Shown here: piece by piece, positions 1 to 8,713 of the stretch | How positions within the stretch are numbered: the stretch's first letter is position 1 | Layout of the letters: every line of letters begins with the position of its first letter | NCBI GenBank assembly: GCA_024195585.1 | Contig: SWBL01000636.1 | Coordinates: forward strand, 1 to 14,467 | Length of the DNA: 14,467 nucleotides | From: Aureobasidium sp. EXF-3400 | Lineage: Eukaryota; Ascomycota; Dothideomycetes; Dothideales; Saccotheciaceae | Direction of reading: 5' to 3' | The notes under the pieces: generated by a model | What the model saw: only the letters and a program-made list of their open reading frames with translations | What the model was told of the DNA's origin: nothing | Databases searched by the model: none | Program-made: the position numbers and the translations under genes

Positions 1-4
1 GAAA

Positions 5-92
5 TCTCCTCTCTCTGAGTCGAACAAAGGACCTTCTGATGACAATCGAACAATTACAGTCAGACGCTCTAAACCAACTGAGCTAAGAAGAG
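5..92 (-). tRNA. tRNA-Tyr (anticodon GUA) with a 13-nt intron
   Basis: Read on the minus strand, a complete cloverleaf folds. The 7-bp acceptor stem is 92-86 with 12-6, discriminator A at 5, allowing one G-U pair. The D arm is GCTC/GAGC with the usual AGTTGGTTTA loop. The anticodon stem is TCTGA/TCAGA (64-60 and 39-35), and the T arm is CTTTG/CAGAG around TTCGACT. The loop reads CTGTAA, so the anticodon at 57-55 is GTA (Tyr). Thirteen extra bases (53-41) sit right after position 37, the canonical nuclear tRNA intron site, and eukaryotic tRNA-Tyr genes typically carry one. The spliced length is 75 nt. Internal A and B boxes serve as the Pol III promoter; the T-run terminator would lie beyond the window edge (only TTTC is visible). 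Confidence 0.93.
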
Positions 93-786
93 ATTGATGA
101 AGGGTGGCTGAAATTCAACATATACAATCTACTGCAAACCGTGGCGACTATCAACCTCGGCAAAACTCCGAACCCACTCGCTGAACTTCCATAGAATCTC
201 CATCCACAGTGAACGTGCTGAGCAATAAGAATGGGATCGGTCGGCCATTGAAGTCCCTGTCTTCGATTCTCATGTACATATGCTCTTATCACTTTCCTTA
301 TCCTGTCTTGTTCTTGCTGGGCTCCAAAAAGGAGTAGCACCATTTGACGTTGTTCAAAGCCACTCGCTTTGATGCAACTCGAATCCAATACAGGTGGACT
401 GCTATGACCATATTCCTGTACATCATAGCACCTGTGGACGTCCTTCCGATCTCTACGAGTTCCCAGATGGTTTGAGGTAAGCTTTTGTCATTGACCAAAG
501 AAGATAGAGTATGTGTTGGTGTGCGAATCGGCTGAAAAACAATGCTGTGAGAGTCACCCTGATCAACGTGTCAAATTCTGCAAGAGGCACAGATCAATCT
601 CTCTCTTGTACCGAGTCACTGAGTAGATCTGCAGAATTAAATATTTTGTCTGGTTATTGAGACATTTCACTCCCTGAATTGCTGTCAATGGCGTATACAT
701 GAGCTCTCCTCACCTCACTGGGAGTGCTCTACGTTCCACAATCTTACTGATTATATATATCATATGCCGAAGTTTAGTCATCAATT
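93..786. other. Intergenic region between two tRNA genes
   Basis: No gene is recognised with confidence. The minus strand carries two overlapping open frames in different phases: 498-298 (66 codons) and 388-83 (101 codons, running into the tRNA-Tyr gene). Their conceptual products are rich in Trp, Tyr and Val and read somewhat like protein, so a frameshifted remnant or an unrecognised small gene is possible. Neither resembles a family I know, and overlap with a tRNA argues against at least the second frame. The rest shows no repeats or RNA structure that I can see. Confidence 0.4.
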
Positions 787-881
787 GGGGTTGTGGTCTA
801 GTGGTATGACATCTTCTTAGCATTGCTCTTCGAGCAGTCCTGAGTTGGAGAAGGTTCTGGGTTCGATTCCCAGCTACTCCA
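787..881 (+). tRNA. tRNA-Ala (anticodon AGC) with a 23-nt intron
   Basis: A cloverleaf folds on the plus strand. The acceptor is GGGGTTG (787-793) with CTACTCC (874-880), discriminator A at 881. The D arm is GTC...GAC, the anticodon stem TCTTC (812-816) with GGAGA (847-851), and the T arm CTGGG/CCCAG around TTCGATT. The loop TTAGCA puts AGC at 819-821. Position 3 of the acceptor is G facing U70, the classic identity element of alanyl-tRNA, which supports the call independently. The acceptor has one U-U mismatch (6:67). The intron at 823-845 follows position 37 and contains a TGCTC/GAGCA hairpin. The spliced length is 72 nt. A TTTTT run at 882-886 is the Pol III terminator. Confidence 0.9.
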
Positions 882-886
882 TTTTT
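882..886 (+). terminator. Pol III terminator of tRNA-Ala
   Basis: Five T residues directly follow the discriminator base of tRNA-Ala. A run of four or more T on the non-template strand is the standard RNA polymerase III termination signal. Confidence 0.8.
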
Positions 887-1982
887 GCTCTTCGAAGGGC
901 ACCAGCTGCTTCGTATCTTTGCTCTTGCAAAGCATATGAGTTGTGTCAATTCCTTTTGCAAGGTCAGAGCGGAATGAATCTGTTTGCCGGCGTCTTGGGC
1001 AACCGTGAAAGCGCCGGGTAGTTCTTAACTCACCTGTCTTGTCCAATTCATGCCCTTTCAATAATGCTCTATATCAGGCCATATCTGATCCAGGCTACCA
1101 ACGAAAAGTGGCTTCTCAAGCGAAATCGCTCTCATCTACCTTCGGCCGCCACAATCAATCATAGTTCTCATTTCATTGTTTCCAGAGCATTGTATTTTTG
1201 GACGGAAACACGCCTACCCAAGGCTTAGTCTATCGTACCTCGTAGCCAGGCAAGTTCCAGGACGAGTCGGTCTGCTCGCTCTTTTCTCGCGGAACAATTG
1301 ATGAATTGCTTGGCCGCCTATCGAACATGTTCTTCATATTGGGCACTGGCTAGACAATCTGCTGCACAGGCCCGTAGCCCTAGGCACTCCACGTTGAAGC
1401 TCGGACCCTGCTCGCAGAGAGCTCCTTCTGCAGGTCTTTGATCATCCTCTCGAACTCAGAGAGCGAAGGTCATCAGCGAACGCCAGCCGTGAACGAATTG
1501 TAGGATCCCAAGACGTTGACCATGGATTACCCATGTTTCTCACGCTGAGACAGCCTCCAATCATAGAAGGTCTGCCGGGTTCAAGGCTCCCGAGCTCGTG
1601 AGATCGTCAGGGCCCACACGTCAGACTAGCGGATAGCGACACACCCGAATCACCGAAAAGCGTTCGGCCTGACTCGAATTTACTTTTTGACATGACAACC
1701 GCAATTCAAAAAGGTCTTCGAGCCATCCACGAAGTGGACAAGAGACTCTATTTCGAGGAATCGAGAAGCTTGAGCCGACTCCACGTCTTGTTGAGTGGCC
1801 TACTTTCCATAAGCGTCGTAACCCATGCGAATATTTGGAGATGTCTTACCAAAACAGCTTCAAGGCTCTTGCGTTTCATGGTGAAATGGAGCCTCGCAGA
1901 CGTTCGTGGTGGAGCTTAGTCTTGCTGGCCTAACGTTCGCATGCCGCATTACAAACCATCACGGTACAGTACCCTGAGTTCG
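887..1982. other. Intergenic region, no recognisable gene
   Basis: About 1.1 kb between tRNA-Ala and the promoter of the dehydrogenase gene. The only plus-strand open frame of any size (1692-1919, 75 codons) has no family resemblance, no clear start context and no splice partners. I see no second tRNA, no long repeats and no strong bias towards TpA that would point to repeat-induced point mutation of a transposon. The last few hundred bases presumably hold upstream regulatory sites for the dehydrogenase. Confidence 0.5.
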
Positions 1983-1990
1983 TATATAAG
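1983..1990 (+). promoter_or_regulatory. TATA box of the dehydrogenase gene
   Basis: TATATAAG lies 91 nt upstream of the ATG at 2081 and is followed by a C/T-rich leader (about 2000-2080), a common fungal core-promoter arrangement. A start of transcription around 2010-2030 is inferred. Confidence 0.6.
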
Positions 1991-2080
1991 CAACCGTGCC
2001 CCGCAACCACCACCTCGAGTTTGAGCATTCATTTTCCATTCTCTTCCTCCATTAACGTTTCTCCAAGACTCACAATCACA

Positions 2081-3180
2081 ATGTCTGTCCCCAAGACTAC
2101 CCGCGCATGGATTCTGTCCAACCCTCCTACCGATATGCCCGATGACAGCACCTTCAAGCTTGTCGAGCAGGACCTTAACGAGCTCAAGGATGGTGAGGTT
2201 TTGGTCAAGACCACTTACCTTTCCAACGACCCCGCTCAGCGTGGTTGGATCCAGAAGGGTGTCATTGCGTGAGTACAAGCAATAAAAAGGACAACCAAGA
2301 GTCTCAACTGATGGGAGCTAGTGACCGCATGTACTTCCCTCCCGTCGAGCTCAATGCTCCCATGTCTTCCTTTGGTATTGCCACCGTCATCGAATCTAAG
2401 GCCGCCGACTTCCCCAACGGCTCGCTCGTCAACTGCCTGACCAACTGGCGCGAATACGCTGTCATTGACACCACACTCGGTGCTCCCTACGTCACAAAGG
2501 TCGAGTCCATCCCCGGTATCAAGGAGACCCACTTCCTCGGCGCCCTTGGTCTGACTGCTGTCACCGCCTACCACGGTCTCGAGAACGTCAACACCACCAA
2601 GGACGACGTTGTCGTTGTCTCTGGTGCCGCCGGTGCCACTGGCAGCATGGTCGTCCAGATCGCCAAGAAGATTATTGGCTGCAAGCGCGTCGTTGGTATC
2701 GCCGGTACTGCAGACAAGTGCAAGTGGGTTGAGAGCCTGGGTGCCGACGTCTGCATCAATTACCGCGACGCCGACTTCAAGGAGCAGTTGACCAAGAACA
2801 CCGAAGGCTACGTCGACGTCTACTTCGACAACGTCGGTGGTGAGATCCTCGATTTGATGTTCACCCGCGTCAAACGCTTTGGTCGCATTTCCGTCTGTGG
2901 CTCCATCTCAGAGTACAACGACAGCAACCCTCCTGGCTTCAAGAACTGGTTCGAGGTCATTGCCAACCGCCTCACCATCAAGGGTTTGATCGTCCTCGAC
3001 GCCGGTGCCCGTTGGCCCGAGATGATCAAGGAGCTCACCGAAGCTGCTGTTTCTGGCAAGATCCAAGTCGGCGATGCCAACGAGACCATCGTTCCTACCG
3101 CCTTCGAGGACGTTCCCAAGACTTGGCTCAAACTGTTCTCTGGTGCCAACACTGGCAAGCTTGTTACTCACATTGTCTAA
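2081..3180 (+). CDS. NADP(H)-dependent alkenal/prostaglandin-reductase-like MDR dehydrogenase (2 exons)
   Basis: Exons 2081-2268 and 2322-3180 join to 348 codons. The 53-nt intron (2269-2321) starts GTGAGT, has a CTGAT branch sequence and ends CTAG; splicing rebuilds Ala63 and continues ADRMYF. Family: medium-chain dehydrogenase/reductase of the leukotriene B4 12-hydroxydehydrogenase/prostaglandin-reductase group (zinc-free 2-alkenal reductases, like yeast YML131W). Residues 1 to about 125 form the GroES-like substrate domain; the Rossmann domain follows, with the nucleotide-binding motif AAGATGS at 165-171, then GADVCINYRD at 203-212, YFDNVGGE at 230-237 and GRISVCGSIS at 251-260. Length is normal for the family (about 330-350). 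The zinc ligands of alcohol dehydrogenases are not apparent. The expected reaction is NADPH-dependent reduction of the C=C bond of alpha,beta-unsaturated aldehydes or ketones in the cytosol, a detoxification role; the true substrate cannot be read from sequence. The start is fixed by the leader and the MSVPKTTRAWIL beginning, typical of the family. Confidence 0.93.
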
Positions 3181-3682
3181 GCGTCTCGACTCGTTATGAA
3201 ACAAACAAAAAGCATTTGCAGGAGTTGGATCATTTTCACTTTATCTCATCATGACTTTTATCAAGATACCACAAAATCTATATCACGATAATCACAAACA
3301 TATTTCACAGCTTCTCTCGTGTTGTTCGGTGCTTTCAGCGTACATAGCGAGTTGACTAGCATTGCTGTTTAACTGTGTACTCTGCCTGATCAACAAGGAC
3401 ACGAGATCACGAAGATAGAGTCGAGGAAGCAACAACATCAAGGCTGTTGACGAAAACATATGCATACGTCTCACATTCATGTACACGAAAAGTTGAAAGA
3501 AACGAAACATTGTAAGCAGCAAATTTTGTTTTGTTTTGAGTTTCTGAGAATCAGAAAGAAAGACCTTCTGACCTTCCTCTCTTCAGGTCACATCGGTAAA
3601 ACAAACACTGGTAGCTAATCAGCGCCCATCTACTCCTGCAATCAAAAGATCCTCAAGTCATAGCTACAAAAGGTCTGACTAT
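3181..3682. other. 3' flank of the dehydrogenase gene, no gene seen
   Basis: A/T-richer sequence downstream of the dehydrogenase stop codon, presumably its 3' UTR and polyadenylation region followed by spacer. The minus-strand open frame at 3522-3292 shows no family features and is taken as chance. Confidence 0.5.
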
Positions 3683-4161
3683 CTAAAAAGTAACAGCAAA
3701 TCGTGACCATAAAAAGTCCTCCACCCGATCCTTGATTCCTCCTCTGAGATAATCACGAAAGATGGGAGTAACGAAAAACAAGGTCACGTCTATCTTATCA
3801 CACTCCATGTCTTCCTCTATAGTAAGGTTGGGAAACCGTTGATGACAACGGAGAAAACCCATCAAACTATTGTCAAGCCCTGTGTGCATCAGTGTCGTCT
3901 GCTGCGTTGACGATGCACTACCCGTGACTTGCCAAATGTTGCTTTGATAGTCGAGTGGTGATACCAACACCAAGACTGTTAGTTGTCAACTCGATGCCCT
4001 TGGAGAAATGGGAAGCGACGAGTGTTGATTGGTGTTCATACTTCTGGTGGTTGATGGTCATGTCGTTGTGGTTGGTAGAGATGGTTGGTGGTTTGGTCTT
4101 CTTCTTCTGCTGATTTAGCGATGGTGTCAAAGGTGGCTCGAGACCTCCTTTGATGATGGGC

Positions 4162-4577
4162 GCGACTCTGTGTTGTTCGTCTTTCAACATGGTGCAGCCC
4201 ATCTGACGCACATGCACTGCAGACTGCGCAACCTCTTCGGTCCTGTCCGTCAAAACAGTTGATTGACCAGGTGCAGCGAGTTCTGTCAGTGATGGCGTTG
4301 GTCACCGGTAAACGGTGTGTGCACGTCGCATAAGTGGCATCAACTGTCAGAGGCGAAAAATCCCGTTGACAGGCGCTTCACATATGGCGTTTCTTGCGGT
4401 ATGAGGTGCTGCAAACTGGATGACTCTGTGTTATGGCTCGTCAAAACCCAAAACATGGTTCAACAGTTTGTCGGTCACTCTCACGGTCTGGTTCTGGTGT
4501 TACGCTGGAACGTAACTCATTGACACTGCTGGAGCGACTCTATATCATGGGTGATCAGTCCATGACATGGTGCAGCA
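4162..4577. repeat. Three degenerate copies of a roughly 40-bp motif
   Basis: Copies at about 4162-4199, 4420-4466 and 4534-4577 share a GACTCT(G/A)T(G/A)T start and an ACATGGT(G/T)CA(G/A)C end, with a variable middle of 10-20 bases. On the minus strand all three read as related peptide fragments (HRVAP / YRVAP-like), but two are interrupted by a stop codon. Alignment was done by eye. Confidence 0.45.
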
Positions 4578-4827
4578 GGCTGACAATGTCGATGGTGCTT
4601 CCGCAGAAGCTGGGTGGTTGCAAGGGTGTGAGGTTTGCATTGATGATGTGGTTCAGTTGGCTGACTTGTCGTCTCGATGGTAAGGTTGAGTTGATTGGCT
4701 AGTCATGGTTGAAAGTCTGGTCTTGATGATTGACTGAAGTGTGACGAGGCTTAGTGTGCCGAGGCTTTGACGCTGTGGCGGGTTTTGGAGTCTGGGTAGA
4801 GAGGGCTTGGGTGAAAAGGAGCTGACT

Positions 4828-5000
4828 ATGGTGAAGACTGTACAACACGAAGGCTGTCGCGTTAAGGCGGTTTGATGTGGCCCACGCTGGTTTCGGCTTC
4901 TCTTCAAAGTTGTCATGGTGAAATCTGTACAGCACAAAGGCTGTCGCGTTAAGGCATTTGATGGTACCCACGCTGGTGTCTGTTTCTCTTCATGAGTGTT
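4828..5000. repeat. 87-bp imperfect tandem duplication
   Basis: The unit starting at 4828 (ATGGTGAAGACTGTAC) recurs directly at 4915 (ATGGTGAAATCTGTAC). The best-kept core, AGGCTGTCGCGTTAAGGC, lies at 4851-4868 and 4938-4955. By eye the copies agree at roughly 85% over about 80 bp, with one 1-nt indel. On the minus strand both encode LNATAFVLY in the same frame, 29 codons apart, but the indel breaks the shared frame elsewhere, so coding selection is not clear. Confidence 0.85.
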
Positions 5001-5129
5001 GGGCTCGTAGTTCGTGGAAGAAGTGGGTGCTCCAGGGTGTGTTTTGGTTGCTCGATCTTGTAGTCTGGTTGACGCTGACTTGTGGGTGTGGTGATGAGGT
5101 CGCCTTGGTAGTGATGATCAAAGAGATCA

Positions 5130-5245
5130 GAGGATGAGAGAGAGATGAGAGATGAGAGACGACAAGGTGCCTTTTGTTGATGTTTTGGCCGATTCTTTTT
5201 TCGGTTTCTTGTCGATTCTTTTTTCGATTTGTTTTGTTTGCGATT
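5130..5245. repeat. Low-complexity GA tract and T-rich near-repeats
   Basis: A GATGAGA-type purine tract (about 5130-5160) is followed by two copies of GATTCTTTTTTCG(G/A)TTT near 5190-5235. This is simple-sequence character without evidence of function. Confidence 0.5.
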
Positions 5246-5563
5246 TTTCGCGTGGATGGATGGATGACGAGTGAATGACTTGGAAAGCCATTTGGTTGGT
5301 TGACGTGAGAACGTGAGTGCTTGTGATGGCAGTTGGCGTCTGGCGGCAGCAAGGAGCTGGCTTGTGTTCTGGACGAATGGCTGCAGTGGCAGCGATGTTC
5401 TTGCTCCGATGGAAGAAGAACGAGAAGATGAAGGAGCAGAAGTGAAGACCTGTAGCTTGGTAGCTATGAAAGTTCAATCATGGTCGTGGTACTTGAAGCG
5501 TATGATGTGTTGCAGCAACAGCATGATAGGCGAAGTAGGTTGGTGATGACTGATGATGAAGTT

Positions 5564-5619
5564 GATGTGGCTCCATGAAGGAGGCTTGATAGATGTGGCT
5601 CTATGGAAGAGGCTTGGTG
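5564..5619. repeat. 28-bp tandem duplication
   Basis: Two adjacent units beginning GATGTGGCTC (5564) and GATGTGGCTC (5592) continue (C/T)ATG(A/G)A(G/A)GAGGCTTG. They lie in what would be the leader of the putative minus-strand transcript, about 150-200 nt downstream of its TATA box. Confidence 0.75.
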
Positions 5620-5761
5620 TTCATGATGGTAATGAACGTTGGGTACTGATGGACAGTACCAATGAAGAAGACATGTGATGGAGGTAGAGAAGGAAGTATG
5701 AATACCAAAGTCTTGGTGGGAGTTGGATGAAAAAGAAATGGTTCAGGGGGTTCCTAGAGGT

Positions 5762-5770
5762 CTTTATATA
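5762..5770 (-). promoter_or_regulatory. TATA-like element, minus strand
   Basis: The minus strand reads TATATAAAG, followed within 30 nt by a T/C-rich stretch (TTTCTTTTTCATCC). This is the usual layout of a fungal core promoter and the main reason to suspect a minus-strand transcript across 5.7-3.7 kb. Confidence 0.4.
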
Positions 5771-7052
5771 TCTTCTCGAGGGCCACCATTCTTACTAATC
5801 GGCTGCCTAGAGGCAAACTCCATCTCCCTCTGCTGAAGAGTAAGTATTCGTGTATTCGTAGGCAGCAGTCACAGCGCGAGGTGTGTTTCGCCAGCTATAC
5901 CACGTAAACTAACTCGTCGGTGGAAAAATCTGCGGTGGCTTCGCAATTCTGCAGCAAGTTATTGGACGAAAAAAGTCTGCACCCTAGGCAGCAGCGAGTG
6001 TGCCTTGGTGATCGTCCCAGAATGCCTCAAATGAGTTCGTATGATGGTTTCGATGGAAGGTTGGAGAATGTCCGACAAGAATGGTTCGCGGATGGCCACC
6101 GAGCTGCAACTGGTCGAAACATGGGGTCCTAGCAGAATTCCATAGACAGTCGAGAAGACACCGCATTGTCGTATTACCAGTTAACTTTCCTGGTATTTGT
6201 ATCTTGCTGTGGATCTTTGGGAGTTATGCTTGTCGAGAAATCCTCGAGGCTATATTGTCATTTGTACGTAGCTGTTGCTGCATTTTCCAGACTATCATCT
6301 GCTCATTAACGAACTTTAGTTAGGTCACAATATCTGGAAACTTCCATGAGTCTGTCTATGTCGCGATGGAGGAGAAGTCTGCCCACGATGTGCATCACGA
6401 GATTTTCCTGAGGTCGACGGTGTCAATGGGGACGCTCACCGGCTCCCGCGCCTCATCAAAGATACTGATGGCTACGAATAGTTTGCCTGTTTCATCAACT
6501 GGAGATGATGCTTGTCGTCGAGCATTTGAGAGCCAGGCAGAGGCTGTTCTGTACTAATATATGTCACAATCTAGTGTCCAGGAAGTTTGTGATTCAAATC
6601 TGCCGTAGAGGTATGTTTGCGATGTAAGTGTTCAACACTTGGCTAGCACCACCTGAATGGCCATCAAGCCTGGCTGGTATATTCTTCTTGAGTAGTATTT
6701 CCAATGAATGAAGATGGCAATAACGACAGTCGTTGATTCTAGTTCTTCTGGAAACATGAGTAGGAGCAGATGGAGAAGGTGCAGCCGAGGCTTGATTAAC
6801 CTCGGTATGTACGGTATGGCCGCGTCCTCTCGGCCAGCGAGTTTGTATAACGATGCGAGCTACCTCCGTACCGAGGAGAACAAAAAACAACAGTGTAGGT
6901 CGACTGTCCTTGAATCCCTGACCTCTCCACACCTTGACACTTGAAATCGATTTGCGCCGCGTTTCAGTAGCACCAGCTATCGCAAGATAGCACTATCTCG
7001 ATAACCTCCCAGAAACACAAGAGCTCCCTCTGCAGCAACAGAGACACACAAC
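5771..7052. other. Intergenic region upstream of the PEX11 gene
   Basis: No gene is recognised. Open frames at 5920-6132, 6081-6323, 6366-6557, 6708-6944 (plus) and 6932-6594 (minus) are short, overlap each other and show no family features. The last 100 bases before 7053 are rich in A and C, as expected for the leader of the PEX11-family gene. No repeats or RNA genes were seen. Confidence 0.45.
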
Positions 7053-7901
7053 ATGACTTCCGACGTGTCCAAGACGAACCTCAACAACCTTGCGCGTCTG
7101 ATCGCAAGCAGAACCGACACCCTTCTCAGTCGCCTCATCCGCGTCCTTTCCACACAAGCAGGAAGAGACAAGACGCTCTGCACCCTCCAATACCTCCTCA
7201 TCGTCGCCTACACCCAACTCTCACGCCTCCAAGGCCTGAGATACCGTCGCTTCCTTCTCTCCATCAGTCGCAAGCTCGGTTCCGTCCTACTGCCCGGAGA
7301 AACAATCATTGCGACTTTGTCACCGCCTGAAGACAAACTCACCCATGTCATCCAGGGCAGCAAGGCCCTCTCAGAGTTGATCAGCGACTTCAGATGCTTT
7401 TCCCGTGTCGTCGAGTCGCTGGATCTGTACACCTGGGCCAAGGGCACATGGAACAGTCCTCCCGAGGACGGTATTGTCAAGGCTGCCGTCTGGGGTCAGA
7501 TCTGGACTATCACAGCATACCAGTGGTACGAGAATGTGGCTTACCTCGCCTCAAAGGGTGTATTGCACGGTGAGAGGTTCAACACAGCGCAGCAGAACAA
7601 GTGGTGGGTGTGGAGTTCGCGTTACTGGATGGCCTACATTGCACTCGAAGCTGTGCGACTCGCTCGTATCTGGCAGCTCAAGCCAACAGTTGCATCCTCT
7701 GCTACTGAAAAGAACCCGCAAACATTGGAAGCTGAAGCTTTGTGGAAGAGACAGATGACTGTCAACATGGCTTGGGCACCTGTTTCCTACCACTACAGCT
7801 TGGAGTCTGGTGCTTTGAGCAAAGACTGGCTGGGTGTGCTCGGCCTGATTGCTGGTGGCACTGGTTTCCGCAACTTGTGGCGCCAGGCTGGTGCAGCATA
7901 G
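7053..7901 (+). CDS. PEX11: Peroxisomal membrane protein of the PEX11 family (Pex11C-like)
   Basis: A single exon of 282 codons. PEX11 proteins bend and elongate the peroxisomal membrane and drive peroxisome proliferation and division. Landmarks: the N-terminal helix region with QAGRDKTLCTLQYL at about 35-48, corresponding to the amphipathic membrane-remodelling segment of the family; the FRCFSR stretch at 113-118, matching the family's conserved arginine-rich helix; AYQWYENVAYLASKGVL at 155-171; and a C-terminal hydrophobic hairpin ending in GVLGLIAGGTGFRNLW (261-276). Length fits filamentous-fungal Pex11C proteins (about 280 aa) better than the shorter canonical Pex11, but the assignment to C rather than A or B is inference. 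The ATG is preceded by an A/C-rich leader (ACACACAACATG). It is convergent with the membrane-protein gene that ends at 8051, 149 nt away. Confidence 0.88.
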   Translation: MTSDVSKTNLNNLARLIASRTDTLLSRLIRVLSTQAGRDKTLCTLQYLLIVAYTQLSRLQGLRYRRFLLSISRKLGSVLLPGETIIATLSPPEDKLTHVIQGSKALSELISDFRCFSRVVESLDLYTWAKGTWNSPPEDGIVKAAVWGQIWTITAYQWYENVAYLASKGVLHGERFNTAQQNKWWVWSSRYWMAYIALEAVRLARIWQLKPTVASSATEKNPQTLEAEALWKRQMTVNMAWAPVSYHYSLESGALSKDWLGVLGLIAGGTGFRNLWRQAGAA

Positions 7902-8050
7902 GAATCTTGATGAACGATATGACGGCCCCAAAATAGATTATGTTGTTAACAATTGATATACGGCTTTGTATAGGATCCCAAAATGTTGTTGTTTGAAGAT
8001 CTGTTCAATGATCATTCCCGACTAGTTCGTGTGAAGATACGTGTGGCCTG

Positions 8051-8713
8051 TTAAACATCCTCTTTTTCCAGAAGAGGCCTCTTCTCATCAACTGTCGAGT
8101 CTTCCTCACTCTCGCAGCCCCGATACAAGCAGTCCCAGGAGAAACCAACCAACGCCACAACCCCAGCTCCAGGTGAAACTCCCGCCATAGCCCAGAAAAA
8201 TAGCTGCTCTGAAGCACTGCCATCAAAGACACCGGCCTCAAGACCATATTTGACAACCACTGAAGCGCCGAGCATGCCTCCCAACGCCACTCTTGCAATA
8301 CACAGCGCGCGATTATCTCTTCTCAAGCACAACAAAGTGCCATAGCAGTGCAAGCATCCAACGAGCGAGAAGAAGCCCATGGGCAAGAGAACAATACCGT
8401 CGTACAGGTAGCGACACAGCATGGCAGGTGTCACTTTGTCAGAGACGGGGATGTTGATGTTGAGATAGTACCAAGATATCGTGACCAACATGTTGAGGAC
8501 GAGACAGAACAGAAGGGTTACAGGTCCAGGCTTTTCGAAATTGAGGAACGATCGTGTCTGATTGTCTTCATCCTGTTCTTCGGACTGATGCCGTGAAGAT
8601 GGTGAAGCGGGTGTGCTGGGAGGAGCCATAGCAGCTGTGTATTCTTCCTTGGCCGTTGGTGTTCGCAACGGGTCTCTACCGTTGGATAGAGCGATAGTCT
8701 TTTCAACGTCCAT
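8051..8713 (-). CDS. Uncharacterised four-helix membrane protein
   Basis: A 220-codon frame without introns. I do not recognise the family. The N-terminus (1-60) is polar and Pro/Ser/Glu-rich and likely disordered. Four hydrophobic segments follow at about 63-84, 103-130, 138-162 and 168-193, then a short acidic tail containing EKRPLLEKE (210-218), which resembles an acidic di-leucine sorting signal used for vacuolar or endosomal targeting (inference). There is no cleavable signal peptide. Loops contain Cys residues (C100, C120, C123, C129, C138) but no clear catalytic motif. Codon use and lack of stops over 660 nt, plus coherent topology, support a real gene; a homologue search would settle it. 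The first Met (8713) gives the full N-terminal domain. It is convergent with the PEX11-family gene. Confidence 0.8.
   Translation of the reverse strand: MDVEKTIALSNGRDPLRTPTAKEEYTAAMAPPSTPASPSSRHQSEEQDEDNQTRSFLNFEKPGPVTLLFCLVLNMLVTISWYYLNINIPVSDKVTPAMLCRYLYDGIVLLPMGFFSLVGCLHCYGTLLCLRRDNRALCIARVALGGMLGASVVVKYGLEAGVFDGSASEQLFFWAMAGVSPGAGVVALVGFSWDCLYRGCESEEDSTVDEKRPLLEKEDV

Larger units (their letters stand above)
3683..5761 (-). other. Possible minus-strand transcription unit or decayed gene, no recognised protein
   Basis: Read on the minus strand, this 2.1 kb is C/A/T-rich and G-poor for long runs, as is common for long transcribed leaders in filamentous fungi. It begins just downstream of a TATATAAAG box (5770-5762) followed by a CT-rich stretch. 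Only short open frames occur: 5477-5127, 5352-4990, 4971-4699, 4253-3918, 4305-4036 and 3973-3683. Their products are low-complexity, rich in Ser, Thr, His, Gln and Pro, and match no family that I recognise. The last one (97 codons including the stop, ending ...DFLWSRFAVTF) is the most protein-like and could be a terminal exon. The region contains an 87-bp imperfect duplication, a 28-bp duplication and three degenerate copies of a roughly 40-bp motif. A long non-coding RNA, a gene with a very long leader and a decaying repeat are all possible; I cannot separate them. Confidence 0.3.

Noticed and set aside
1405..1500. Minus-strand helix-like fragment (FERMIKDLQKELSAS)
   Set aside because: Only about 24 codons between stops, with no neighbouring exon that continues it; too short to call a remnant.
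1692..1919. 75-codon plus-strand open frame as a gene
   Set aside because: No family features, no supporting promoter or splice signals; length is within chance expectation.
2236..3204. Several long minus-strand frames opposite the dehydrogenase gene
   Set aside because: Antisense shadows of a strongly biased coding sequence; the plus-strand product is a clear family member.
3970..4060. Candidate intron (minus strand GTATGA...ACTAACAG) joining frames at 4253-3918 and 3973-3683
   Set aside because: The branch-like ACTAAC sits directly at the 3' splice site, leaving too little spacing for normal splicing, and the joined product shows no family resemblance.
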